DNA of 38,293 bases, taken from assembly GCA_005885165.1 (NCBI GenBank), contig VAXR01000025.1, positions 1 through 38,293 on the forward strand, read 5' to 3'. This document shows positions 1 through 8,647 of the stretch, one piece after another. The notes beneath the pieces were generated by a model, which ran no database searches, had not been told where the DNA came from, and saw nothing but the letters and a program-made list of their open reading frames with translations. The stretch comes from Actinomycetota bacterium. Lineage in GTDB: Bacteria; Actinomycetota; Thermoleophilia; Solirubrobacterales; Thermoleophilaceae. Made by a program: the position numbers and the translations under genes. The stretch's first letter is position 1; each line of letters begins with the position of its first letter.

Positions 1-1557
1 GAGCGCGTCGTGGACGGCGCGGGCATCGAGGGCGAGGTGCGGATCCGCGCCGACGCGTGCGTGATCGGCACCGGCGCCGGCGGCGCGCCCGTGGCGAAGG
101 AGCTCGCCGAGGGCGGGATGAACGTGGTGATGCTCGAGGAGGGCAAGCGCTTCACCACCGACGACTTCAACGCCCGCCCGCGCGACATGATGAGCCGGCT
201 CTACCGCGACGCCGGCCAGGTGGCGACGGTCGGCAACGTCCCGATCCCGCTGCCGCTCGGCGAGTCGGTCGGGGGGTCGACGCTCATCAACTCGGGCACC
301 TGCTTCCGCACGCCCGAGAGCGTCCTCGCCATGTGGGGCGAGCGATTCGGGCTGGACGCCATGGGCGCCGGGGAGCTCGATCCGTTCTTCCGGCGGGTCG
401 AGCGGATCCAGAATGTGATCCAGGTCCCGCCTGAGCTTGCAGGCCAGAACGCGCTCGTCGTGAAGCGGGGCGCGGACGCGCTCGGCTGGTCGGGCGACTT
501 CATCTACCGCAACGTGCGCGGGTGCATCGGCTCCGGGATCTGCACGTTCGGCTGCCCGACATCGGCGAAGCAGCACGTGGGCCTGACGTACGTTCCGCTC
601 GCCTGGGACGCGGGCGCCACGACCTACACCGCCTGCCGCGCCCGCCGGATCCACACGCAGGGAGGGCGCGTGAAGGCGGTGGAGGCGTCGACCGCCGGCG
701 GCGGGCGCGTGCGCGTCGAGTGCGACATCGCGGTCGTCGCCTGCGGGGCGATCGGCACGCCGATCTTCCTGCGCCGGCAGGAGCTCGGCCTCGACTCCGG
801 CGAGCTGGGCCGCAACCTCACGATCCACCCCGCGACAGGAGTCCGCGCCCTGTTCGACGAGGAGATCGACATGGCGAAGGGCGTGCCGCAGTCGTACTAC
901 ATCGACGAGTTTGCGGACGAGCGGATCATGTTCGAGGGGGCGGCGGGCCCGCCGGACTATGCGGCGATGTCGTTTCCGTTCTCGGGCGAGTCCCACCGCG
1001 AGCTGATGCTCCAGTACCCCGGCATCTCGCAGTTCGGCCTGATGGTCTCCGACCTCTCGCGCGGATCGGTTCACGAGCACGCGGGGCTCACCCAGATCCG
1101 GTACTTCCTGAACAAGGACGACGTCGCCACCTTCAAGCGCGGCATCGAGCTCCTGTGCGAGCTCTACTGGGCGGCAGGGGCGAAGGTCGTGTACCCGCCG
1201 ATCGAGGGCATCGGAGAGCTGCACGACGGGGACCTCCAGGCCGTACGCGAGTGGGAACCCCGTCCCAAGGCGCTCACGGTGCTGGCCTTCCACCCGCTCG
1301 GCACCGCTCGCGCGGACGCGCGTCCCGGCCACGGCGTGGTGGACGGCGACCTGAAGGTCCACGGCGTCGACGGCCTGTACGTGAGCGACGGGAGCGTCGT
1401 GCCGAGCTCCCTCGGGGTGAACCCGCAGATCACGATCATGACGCTGGCGACGCGGCTCGGCTTCCACCTGCTCGGGACGGCGCCGCCCGAGGACGAGCCC
1501 GAGCCCGAGGCGATCGCGCGGCCGCGCATCACGCAAGCGCACGCGCTCGCCGCTTGA
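1..1557 (+). CDS. GMC-family FAD-dependent oxidoreductase (5' end open at window edge; GTG at 10 is the first in-window start)
   Basis: N-terminal dinucleotide-binding motif VIGTGAGGAPVAKELAEGG, SVGGSTLINSGTCFRTP, Cys-rich CIGSGICTFGCPTSAK segment, C-terminal GMC signature (HPLGTARAD...VDGLYVSDGSVVPSSLGVNPQITIMTLA). Frame is open to base 1. Confidence 0.9.
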   Translation, partial: ERVVDGAGIEGEVRIRADACVIGTGAGGAPVAKELAEGGMNVVMLEEGKRFTTDDFNARPRDMMSRLYRDAGQVATVGNVPIPLPLGESVGGSTLINSGTCFRTPESVLAMWGERFGLDAMGAGELDPFFRRVERIQNVIQVPPELAGQNALVVKRGADALGWSGDFIYRNVRGCIGSGICTFGCPTSAKQHVGLTYVPLAWDAGATTYTACRARRIHTQGGRVKAVEASTAGGGRVRVECDIAVVACGAIGTPIFLRRQELGLDSGELGRNLTIHPATGVRALFDEEIDMAKGVPQSYYIDEFADERIMFEGAAGPPDYAAMSFPFSGESHRELMLQYPGISQFGLMVSDLSRGSVHEHAGLTQIRYFLNKDDVATFKRGIELLCELYWAAGAKVVYPPIEGIGELHDGDLQAVREWEPRPKALTVLAFHPLGTARADARPGHGVVDGDLKVHGVDGLYVSDGSVVPSSLGVNPQITIMTLATRLGFHLLGTAPPEDEPEPEAIARPRITQAHALAA

Positions 1558-1571
1558 GGCACGCGCTCACA

Positions 1572-1594
1572 GCCTGAGGGGACGCTGCTCAGGC
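1572..1594. terminator. Hairpin between convergent genes, possible bidirectional terminator
   Basis: Perfect 7-bp stem GCCTGAG-gggacgctg-CTCAGGC between the stop at 1557 and the convergent stop at 1614; no U-tract. Confidence 0.4.
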
Positions 1595-1613
1595 CGGGGC
1601 GCGTGGCGGCCGG

Positions 1614-2348
1614 TTAGTTCTCGGTGCAGGAGGCGACACCGTCGCCCCAATGGCGGGTGCCGTCCGTGTACGTGATTGCGACCTCGTAGTGCCAGCCGCC
1701 GGAGCAGATCTTCGGGTTGGTGATGAGCGACACGCGCTTCACGTGCCCGTTCCGCTCGACCTTGTGCGTCGAGCCGATGTCCGCGCGGATCCGCTCGAGG
1801 CGGCCGCCGGTCGCCTTGTCGAGCCGGTCGATGCGGAGCGAGTACGAGTAGACCCAGTCGTGGATGTGCGCGAGGCGCCCGGTGGTCGCCCTCCGGTGGC
1901 CGCCGGCGCGCACGTTGGCGGCGACGGGTCCATGAGTCGCGCGCTTCGCGGTGCCGAGGTAGAGCTTCAGCTTGCCGCTTGCCTGCCGGGCGCCGTTCTG
2001 GACCGCGGCGACGAGCGAGGCCGATCCGATCTGGCTGTCAGACGGGCAGCTGAAGGCCTGGGCCTGGCCTGAGTCCCAGCGAGCGGGAATCGCGCCGCGG
2101 TCGATGTTGAACCCGCGCGCGAAACGGAACTCGATCGAGCGGGGGATCCGGCCGTTCCGGTTTGTGTCCTCGTTGGGATTGGCCCAGAAGATCACGTGCG
2201 ACTGCCGCCCGGCATCGGGGGGCTTCACGGCGGCATAGATCGCGCGCGAGATGTCCTTCTGCGACGGGGCCGCGAGGGCCATCGTGGCGGGCAGCACGAC
2301 GAGCGCGAGGAGAAGGAGAAGCTGAATCCGCCGCCGTGACTTGCCCAC
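1614..2348 (-). CDS. Secreted hypothetical protein
   Basis: 244 aa ORF with N-terminal signal-like sequence (KSRRRIQLLLLLALVVLPATMALA) and a coherent globular composition; GTG start. Confidence 0.65.
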   Translation of the reverse strand: MGKSRRRIQLLLLLALVVLPATMALAAPSQKDISRAIYAAVKPPDAGRQSHVIFWANPNEDTNRNGRIPRSIEFRFARGFNIDRGAIPARWDSGQAQAFSCPSDSQIGSASLVAAVQNGARQASGKLKLYLGTAKRATHGPVAANVRAGGHRRATTGRLAHIHDWVYSYSLRIDRLDKATGGRLERIRADIGSTHKVERNGHVKRVSLITNPKICSGGWHYEVAITYTDGTRHWGDGVASCTEN

Positions 2349-2364
2349 GCCTCCGTCATGCCCG

Positions 2365-2423
2365 CTGAAACGGGTTCAATAAGTGACCTGGCTCACACTG
2401 AAGCCGGTTCAATAAGTGAGCTG
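2365..2423. promoter_or_regulatory. Two near-identical 26-bp direct repeats (33-bp period), each holding a TGAAnCsGGTTCA palindrome, with a CRP-like GTGA-N6-TCAC site between them
   Basis: 2365 ctgaaacgggttcaataagtgacctg and 2398 ctgaagccggttcaataagtgagctg (23/26 identical); GTGAcctggcTCAC at 2383-2396. Confidence 0.55.
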
Positions 2424-2492
2424 CCGGACTTCCCTGCTTCTTGGTCGTCCTGCGACCAAAATCCAGCACGGCCCGAGAGGTTCCGCAGGCTC

Positions 2493-2723
2493 CTACTGGT
2501 GCGTGTATCCGCGCGCCGCGTACGACCAGCGCCGCCGCTGGTTCGACCAGCGTCGCGCGATCGAGCCCCCCGAGAGCCGGTTGGCGGCGTCGAGGTGCTC
2601 GATCGCGTACGAGTAGTCGCCCCAGGCCGCGTCGAGCTCAGCAAGCGTCAGCGCGACGTCGATCACCGCGCGCCGCTCGAAGTTCTTGCGGCGCTCCACC
2701 GTGGTTGCTCGCGTGGGGGACAT
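2493..2723 (-). CDS. Small hypothetical protein
   Basis: 76 aa from ATG at 2723: MSPTRATTVERRKNFERRAVIDVALTLAELDAAWGDYSYAIEHLDAANRLSGGSIARRWSNQRRRW...; plausible helical composition, weak RBS. Confidence 0.4.
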   Translation of the reverse strand: MSPTRATTVERRKNFERRAVIDVALTLAELDAAWGDYSYAIEHLDAANRLSGGSIARRWSNQRRRWSYAARGYTHQ

Positions 2724-2899
2724 GGAGGGGAACTTCGGCTCGGCGGGGCCTCCGGAGTGTCCTGCGCGCCCGCCGGCCTTCAAGCTGCTTGCAGCATCGA
2801 TGTGACCTTCGGCTCGGAAGGTGCACGCCGGATGCAGGTTTCCTCCCATCGCCGCGGCGGTCCGCGGGCGCGCGCCCACGCGGGGCGGGCCCCTAACGT

Positions 2900-4636
2900 A
2901 TGGAAGTCGTGATCGCACGCGACGACGCCCTCGCCGCCTTCGAGGCCGAGCAGTTCGACGTCGTGGTCGTGGGCGGCGGGATCACCGGCGCCGGGGTGGC
3001 GCTCGACGCCGCCTCGCGCGGCTACAGCGTCGCCCTCGTGGAGCGCGAGGACTACGCGTCAGGCACCTCGAGCCGCTCGTCGAAGCTCGTGCACGGCGGC
3101 CTCCGCTACCTCCAGAACTTCGACCTCGGCCTTGTCCGGGAGGCTCTGCTCGAGCGCGCCCTGCTCGTGAACCTCGCCCCGCACCTGGTGCGGCCGCTCG
3201 AGCTCCTCATACCCGCCTTCGAGGGCAACCGCCCCGACCGCTTGACGGGCGTGGGGCTGAACATGTACGACGTGATGGCCACCGAGCGCGTGCGGCTGCC
3301 GAGCCTGCGGCGCCGCGGCGACGCGCCCGCGCTCGAGGAGTGGAGCCCCGACCGCCACCACGTGATCGAGGGCGAGGAGGTCAAGCGCCTCCTGCCCGCG
3401 CTCGCCTCGCGCGAGCCGACGTCCGCCTATCTCTTCTACGACTGCCAGACCGACGACGCCCGCCTCGTGCTGACCGTCCTCGGCGAGGCCGAGCGGTTCG
3501 GCACGGTGATGGCGAACCGCTGCGAGGTGGTCGGCCTGGTGCAGGACGGCGCGCGCGCGGCTGGCGTGCGCTGCGTGGACCGCGTGTCCGGCGGCAGCTT
3601 CCAGGTTCGGGCGTCGAACGTCGTGAACGCGACCGGCGTATGGGCGGACCGGATCAGCTCCGAGGAGATCTACGCGGAGGAGGAGATGCCGCGGATCCGA
3701 CCCAGCCGGGGGACGCACGTGACGCTCCCGTACGAGGCGCTGCCGCTGGTTGCGGGCGCGATCGTGCCCGTCGGGGACAAGCGGACGATCTTCACGCTCC
3801 CGTGGCTCGGCCGGACGCTGGTCGGGACCACCGACTACGACTACGAGGGGGAGCTCGAGCACGTCCCGCCGTCGTCCGACGACATCGACTACCTGCTCGA
3901 CGCCTGCAACCGCTTCTTCGACCTGTCGCTCGATCGCTCCGACCTGGCCGGTGCCTACGCGGGCGTGCGTCCGCTCATCTCCACCGGGGACACGAAGAAG
4001 TCGGTGGACATCTCGCGCCGGGCCGAGCTGTTCGAGACGAGCTCCGGGCTCGTGACGATCACCGGCGGCAAGCTCACCACCTGGCGGCGGATGGCCAAGC
4101 TCGCCGTGGACCGGATCGTGGAGCGGGAGGGGCGCGAGGCCCCGTGCCGCACGCACGAGATCCCGCTCGGCCAGCCCGCCGAGCCCGAGGACCTGGCTGG
4201 CGCCGCCGGGGTCGACGACGAGTCGCTCGACCTGCTCGCCCACCGCTACGGGTTCGCGGCGCGCGACGTCCTGGCCTCGGTCGAGGCCGATCCGGAGCTC
4301 GCCCCGCGGATCGTGCCGGATCTGCCCGACCTCCTCGCGGAGGCCGCCTTCGCCGTCACGCACGAGCAGGCCACGACGCTCGCCGATGTGCTGCTTCGCC
4401 GCACGCGGCTCGGCATCCTCGACGCTCCTCGGCTGGTCGCCGACGGCAGCGCGGAGGCGCGCGCCGCGGCCGAGGCGATGGGGCGGGTGCTCGGGTGGGA
4501 CGGCGCGCGCGTGGCGCGCGAGCTCGACGACTGGAGGGAAGTGGCCCGTGCCGAGGGCCTGCTGGGTGAAGCACCCGGCTCGGCGTCCCCCGCGGACGAG
4601 CGGGAGCCGAGAAGCGCCACCGCAGCGGGCGCGTGA
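2900..4636 (+). CDS. glpD: FAD-dependent glycerol-3-phosphate dehydrogenase
   Basis: FDVVVVGGGITGAGVALDAASRGYSVALVEREDYASGTSSRSSKLVHGGLRYLQ is the GlpD/GlpA signature; C-terminal domain present. Confidence 0.93.
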   Translation: MEVVIARDDALAAFEAEQFDVVVVGGGITGAGVALDAASRGYSVALVEREDYASGTSSRSSKLVHGGLRYLQNFDLGLVREALLERALLVNLAPHLVRPLELLIPAFEGNRPDRLTGVGLNMYDVMATERVRLPSLRRRGDAPALEEWSPDRHHVIEGEEVKRLLPALASREPTSAYLFYDCQTDDARLVLTVLGEAERFGTVMANRCEVVGLVQDGARAAGVRCVDRVSGGSFQVRASNVVNATGVWADRISSEEIYAEEEMPRIRPSRGTHVTLPYEALPLVAGAIVPVGDKRTIFTLPWLGRTLVGTTDYDYEGELEHVPPSSDDIDYLLDACNRFFDLSLDRSDLAGAYAGVRPLISTGDTKKSVDISRRAELFETSSGLVTITGGKLTTWRRMAKLAVDRIVEREGREAPCRTHEIPLGQPAEPEDLAGAAGVDDESLDLLAHRYGFAARDVLASVEADPELAPRIVPDLPDLLAEAAFAVTHEQATTLADVLLRRTRLGILDAPRLVADGSAEARAAAEAMGRVLGWDGARVARELDDWREVARAEGLLGEAPGSASPADEREPRSATAAGA

Positions 4637-5532
4637 GCCGGTCCGAGCTCACCCCGCCGCTGTTCCTGCGCGGCCGCGAGCTGCGGCCGACGCCCGCGCG
4701 CCCGCTCGTGATGGGCATAGTGAACGCGAGCCCCGAGTCGTTCTTCGACGGCCACGAGGTCGGCTCGGCCGAGGATCAGATCGCGCGCGCCCTCGCGATG
4801 CACGACGACGGCGCGGACCTGATCGACGTCGGGGGAGAGTCAGGCGTCACAGACCTGCCGGCGGTGACCGCGCAGGAGGAGCTCGAGCGCGTCCTGCCTA
4901 TCGTAGAGCGGCTCGCCGCGGAGGACGCGATCGTCTCCATCGACACGTGGAAGCCGGAGGTCGCACGTGGCGCGCTCGAGGCCGGCGCGGCGATGGTGAA
5001 CGACGTGAGCGGCCTCGCCGATCCCGGGGTGGCGGAGGCCTGCGCCGAGACGGGCGCCGGGCTGATCCTCACGCACACGCGAGCGGCGCCGAAGCAGAAG
5101 TCCTTCCCGAGCTACCCGGACGTGGTCGAGGACGTGGTCGAGCGGCTCCGCGAGCGGATGGAGGCCGCGCGCGCACTCGGCATGCACGCCGAGCAGCTGG
5201 TGCTCGACCCCGGCCCCGACTTGGCGAAGACGCCGGCGGACACGATCACGGTGCTTCGTGCGCTGCCGCGGCTGGCCGGCCTGGGCCGGCCCGTGCTCCT
5301 CGCCGCCTCGCGTAAGGACTTCGTAGGCGCGTTGACGGGCCGCAGCCCGCGCGACCGGCTGGCGGGAACGCTGGCCGCCATCGGCGTGGGGCTCGATCTC
5401 GGCGCATCGATCCTCCGCGTCCACGACGTGCCGGCCACGCTCGACTACCTCGCTGTCCGCGCGGCGCTGCGCGGCGAGCGCGACGTCGACCCCGACCTTC
5501 GCCTGGATCCGGGCTTGCGCCGGGTGGTGTGA
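4633..5532 (+). CDS. folP: Dihydropteroate synthase
   Basis: PLVMGIVNASPESFFDG...GADLIDVGGESG and SIDTWKPEVA...MVNDVSGL; 4-bp overlap with glpD. Confidence 0.9.
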   Translation: MSRSELTPPLFLRGRELRPTPARPLVMGIVNASPESFFDGHEVGSAEDQIARALAMHDDGADLIDVGGESGVTDLPAVTAQEELERVLPIVERLAAEDAIVSIDTWKPEVARGALEAGAAMVNDVSGLADPGVAEACAETGAGLILTHTRAAPKQKSFPSYPDVVEDVVERLRERMEAARALGMHAEQLVLDPGPDLAKTPADTITVLRALPRLAGLGRPVLLAASRKDFVGALTGRSPRDRLAGTLAAIGVGLDLGASILRVHDVPATLDYLAVRAALRGERDVDPDLRLDPGLRRVV

Positions 5533-5571
5533 CATCCTGCCGCGCGACATGACTCGCGTCCTCGATCCGTC

Positions 5572-6702
5572 ATGCCCATCCTGGACAGGCAGCAGCTAGA
5601 GGAGAGCCCGCTCGCCGATCTCCACGCGATCGCGTCGGAGCTCGGGATCGAGGGGTTTCGCCGCCTCCGGCGGGAGGAGCTGATCGAGACGCTCCTCGCG
5701 GCCGAGGGTGGCGAGGGGGCGTCGGGCGAGGGTGAAGCCAAGGCTGAGGCCGCGGTGGAGGAAGCCGACGAGGAGGCCGAGGCCGAGGAAGCCCAGGCCG
5801 AGGAGGAGGCCGAGCCCGCCAGGGGCGGGGAGGAGGAGCCCGCGCCCGAACCGGAGCCCGAGGAGGAAGAGGAGGACGTGCGCTCCGGCGTGCTCGACGT
5901 CCTGCCGAACGGCAGCGGGTTCATGCGGCCGGACCCGTTCGCGCACTCGCGCGACGACGTCTACGTGTCGCCGGCCCAGGTCCGCCGCTGCGAGCTGCGC
6001 CCCGGAGACGTGCTCGCCGGGCCGGTCCGATCCCCGCGCCGGTCCGAGCGCTACCCGTCGCTCGTACACGTCGAGACGATCAACGGCGAGCCGGCCGATC
6101 CGCCGCCCGAGCGCCCGCACTTCGACGATCTCACGCCCGTCTTCGCCAGCGAGCGGCTGACCGCGCCGGACGGCCTCGACGCGGTGCCGTTCGGAAGGGG
6201 CTCGCGGGTTGCCGTCGGGGGGCCGCCCGGCTCCGGCACGACCACTCTCCTGCGGCGGATCGCGCTCACGCTGGTCCGCTCCCATCCCGACCTCGAGCTG
6301 ACTGTGGTGCTCGCCGGCGTGCGCCCGGAGGAGGTCACGGAGTGGAAGGCCGAGTCCGAGCTGGCCGTGGCCGGGGGAGGATTCGACCGCTCGGTCGAGG
6401 AGCAGACGCAGGTAGCCGAGATCGCGTTCGAGCGCGCGAAGCGCGTGGCCGAGCGCGGCGGTCACGCGGCGATCGTCCTCGACTCGCTCGATGCCCTGCA
6501 TCCGGCCGCCGCGCGGCGGCTCTTCGGTGCGGCGCGCGCACTCGAGGAGGGCGGCTCGCTGACGGTGATCGCCTCGACGGGCCTCGCCGGGGAGCCGCAG
6601 CGGCTTGCCACGACGCGCATCGTGCTCGAGGGCACCGCGCAGGACGGCACGGCGACGCTCGCACCCGCGTCCGGCACGCTCCGCGCCGAGCGCCTGACCT
6701 AG
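5572..6702 (+). CDS. Rho-family transcription termination factor paralog, degenerate ATPase
   Basis: N-terminal Rho_N-like helix (LADLHAIASELGIEGFRRLRREELIETLLAAEG), acidic linker, Rho RNA-binding-like segment (GVLDVLPNGSGFMRPDPFAHSRDDVYVSPAQVRRCELRPGDVLAGPVR), RPEEVTEW, FGAARALEEGGSLTVIAST; P-loop reads GGPPGSGTTTLL. Confidence 0.85.
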   Translation: MPILDRQQLEESPLADLHAIASELGIEGFRRLRREELIETLLAAEGGEGASGEGEAKAEAAVEEADEEAEAEEAQAEEEAEPARGGEEEPAPEPEPEEEEEDVRSGVLDVLPNGSGFMRPDPFAHSRDDVYVSPAQVRRCELRPGDVLAGPVRSPRRSERYPSLVHVETINGEPADPPPERPHFDDLTPVFASERLTAPDGLDAVPFGRGSRVAVGGPPGSGTTTLLRRIALTLVRSHPDLELTVVLAGVRPEEVTEWKAESELAVAGGGFDRSVEEQTQVAEIAFERAKRVAERGGHAAIVLDSLDALHPAAARRLFGAARALEEGGSLTVIASTGLAGEPQRLATTRIVLEGTAQDGTATLAPASGTLRAERLT

Positions 6703-6724
6703 AGCTCCGGCGGCAGGCGCGGGG

Positions 6725-7183
6725 TCAGCGCCGGTAGGCGACCTGCGCCCAGGAGGGCTCGGGCGAGAGCTCGATCACCTCGTTGTCGCGATCGGGCTGG
6801 GCGTAGCCGAAGCCGTTCGAGCTCTCGTCGAAGACGATCTCGAGCTCGCCCTCCTTCACGCGCTGGTCGAGCCAGGCGCCGCGGAAGACGAGCCGGCGCA
6901 GCCAGTGGACGAGCGAACGGTCGGCCGTCGCGTTGAGCTCGGGCCAGCACGCGTTGATGTGCTCGCCGAGGGCGGACGCCGGTTCGGTCACCTCCCCATT
7001 CACCGTGAGGTTCACGAGGTCCTCGCGCTCGGCTCCCTCGAGCGGCCCGGGGACGAATCCGAGCTTCACCGCCGCCTGCTCGACGCGCTCGGTGAAATCG
7101 CGCTCGTTGAACGTGAAGCGGAGCTCGCCGTACTCGAGGACATAGTCCGCTCCGGACTCGTAATTTCGGCGAGTGGCGTCCAT
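6725..7183 (-). CDS. Conserved hypothetical protein
   Basis: 152 aa ORF with balanced composition, ATG start preceded by GGAG. Confidence 0.65.
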   Translation of the reverse strand: MDATRRNYESGADYVLEYGELRFTFNERDFTERVEQAAVKLGFVPGPLEGAEREDLVNLTVNGEVTEPASALGEHINACWPELNATADRSLVHWLRRLVFRGAWLDQRVKEGELEIVFDESSNGFGYAQPDRDNEVIELSPEPSWAQVAYRR

Positions 7184-7198
7184 GTCTCCGTTCTGCCT

Positions 7199-7219
7199 CG
7201 GGCTGCCTCCCGCAGCCCG
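7199..7219. promoter_or_regulatory. Hairpin in leader of the 6725..7183 gene
   Basis: CGGGCTGC-ctccc-GCAGCCCG perfect 8-bp stem just upstream of the ATG at 7183. Confidence 0.35.
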
Positions 7220-7315
7220 GGCGCGTCGGGATCGTAACCCCGATTCCTCCTCCGGCGCGCCCTATGCAACGGCAATTGCACCCGGGCGCGGGCGCCAAGA
7301 GGGCGCCGGTAGGCC

Positions 7316-7954
7316 CTAGGCGGGCGCCCGCTCGCGCCGGCGGCGGTGACGCCTGATGCCGGCGTCCTCGGGCAGCCCTGCGGCGATGTTCGGCCCCTCG
7401 AAGAGCATCATCACGACGGTCGAGCGCCAGTGCTCGCGGTGGGGGTCGTCGGCGACGCGCTCGGCCGCCTCCTCGCCGATCTGCTCGATCCGCTCGAGCG
7501 TCGAGGCCAGCTCCTTCGCGATCTCCTTCCAGGCGTCGTCGTCGAGCGTTAGGGCGCTGCGGCTGATGTGCATCTCGTCGCGGTCGAAGCCCCCCTCGGC
7601 GGCCGCGGCGGAGACGTGCGCGCCGACCTGCTGGAGCCAGCCCGTAACGACGTTGCCCTTGACGATGTCGGGAACGTTCGCCCACGTGTCGTCGGTGATC
7701 TTCGGGCGGATCTTCGCCGTGTAGTGATGCTCGACGGCACCGCGGCGCGGCGTCGTCTTCACGAGCTTAATCAGGCCCAGGCCGGCGAGCTGGCGGACGT
7801 GATAGCTGACGTGGGTGAGCGGGGCGCCGAGCTCGTTTGCGATCTCGCTGGGGCTCGCAACGCGGTCGTCGAGCATCCCGAGGATGTGGATGCGCAGTGG
7901 ATGCGCATACGCCTTCGCGATCTTGGGATCGGTGATGTCGACGGGAACAGTCAA
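7316..7954 (-). CDS. ArsR-family winged-helix transcriptional regulator
   Basis: DPKIAKAYAHPLRIHILGMLDDRVASPSEIANELGAPLTHVSYHVRQLAGLGLIKLVKTTPRRGAVEHHYTA is an ArsR-type HTH; the longer ORF upstream is an overlap artefact; likely TTG start. Confidence 0.82.
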   Translation of the reverse strand: MTVPVDITDPKIAKAYAHPLRIHILGMLDDRVASPSEIANELGAPLTHVSYHVRQLAGLGLIKLVKTTPRRGAVEHHYTAKIRPKITDDTWANVPDIVKGNVVTGWLQQVGAHVSAAAAEGGFDRDEMHISRSALTLDDDAWKEIAKELASTLERIEQIGEEAAERVADDPHREHWRSTVVMMLFEGPNIAAGLPEDAGIRRHRRRRERAPA

Positions 7955-8058
7955 GGGCCCGATGGAACGGTCAAGGCGCCTACTCCGCTTTGGGGACTTT
8001 ATCTTGAAACGTGGACAGGCGGAAAGTTGCGGACGGCTGTCGTAGATGGGCGCTGAAA

Positions 8059-8628
8059 TCAAGCGGCGAGCTCGCCCGCGCGCACCCGCAACCTGGCGCG
8101 TACGCGGTGCAGGCGCACCTTCACCGTCCCCTCCGGCACCCCCATGACCTCGGCGACCTGACCCTGCGTCAGGTCGTGTACGTAACGCAGCCGGATGAGC
8201 CGCCGCTCGTCCGGGGCTAGCGCGTCCAACGCCTGCTCGGTGGCGACGGCAGTGAGCGTCTGCTCGATCTGGCTCTCGACGGCGGGCTCCCAGGCTGCCC
8301 CCTCGCGCTCGGGCTGAGGGACCTCGGCCAGCTCGCGCCTGCGCCGGCGCGCCGCAAGGCGCATCGACTCGTTGCGCGTGATCTGAAGAAGCCAGGGGAG
8401 CGGCGCAGACGGAGTACGGCACGCCGCGCGCTTGCGCCAGGCCCGCGCCATCGCCTCCTGGACGGCCTCCTCGGCGTCGTCGCGGTTGCGCAGGATCCGG
8501 CGCGCCTCTCTGAGGCATCGCTGACGTGCCGCCGCCCACTGCCAGGGCGGATGCTCATCGGCTCCGCGCATCAGCACGCGGACGCAGGACATCGGCGGAA
8601 GATAACTCGCTGAAACTACCTCTACCAC
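8059..8628 (-). CDS. Sigma-70 family (ECF-type) RNA polymerase sigma factor
   Basis: Region 2 (RDDAEEAVQEAMARAWRKR...PWLLQITRNESMRLAARRRR) and region 4 (LAPDERRLIRLRYVHDLTQGQVAEVMGVPEGTVKVRLHRVRARLR). Confidence 0.88.
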   Translation of the reverse strand: MVEVVSASYLPPMSCVRVLMRGADEHPPWQWAAARQRCLREARRILRNRDDAEEAVQEAMARAWRKRAACRTPSAPLPWLLQITRNESMRLAARRRRRELAEVPQPEREGAAWEPAVESQIEQTLTAVATEQALDALAPDERRLIRLRYVHDLTQGQVAEVMGVPEGTVKVRLHRVRARLRVRAGELAA

Positions 8629-8647
8629 TCAAGGGGTCTTTAAGGGT

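Noticed and set aside
2358-2912. 184-aa plus-strand ORF across the 2.4-2.9 kb gap
   Set aside because: Runs through the operator-like repeats and has shadow-ORF composition; the small minus-strand ORF at 2493..2723 is more protein-like.
3059-4363. 434-aa minus-strand ORF opposite glpD
   Set aside because: Antisense shadow; glpD signature motifs on the plus strand are decisive.
7955-8539. N-terminal extension of the ArsR-type ORF (407-aa version)
   Set aside because: The extension overlaps the sigma factor gene in another frame and is Arg/Ala/Gly-rich; the regulator domain begins near 7954.
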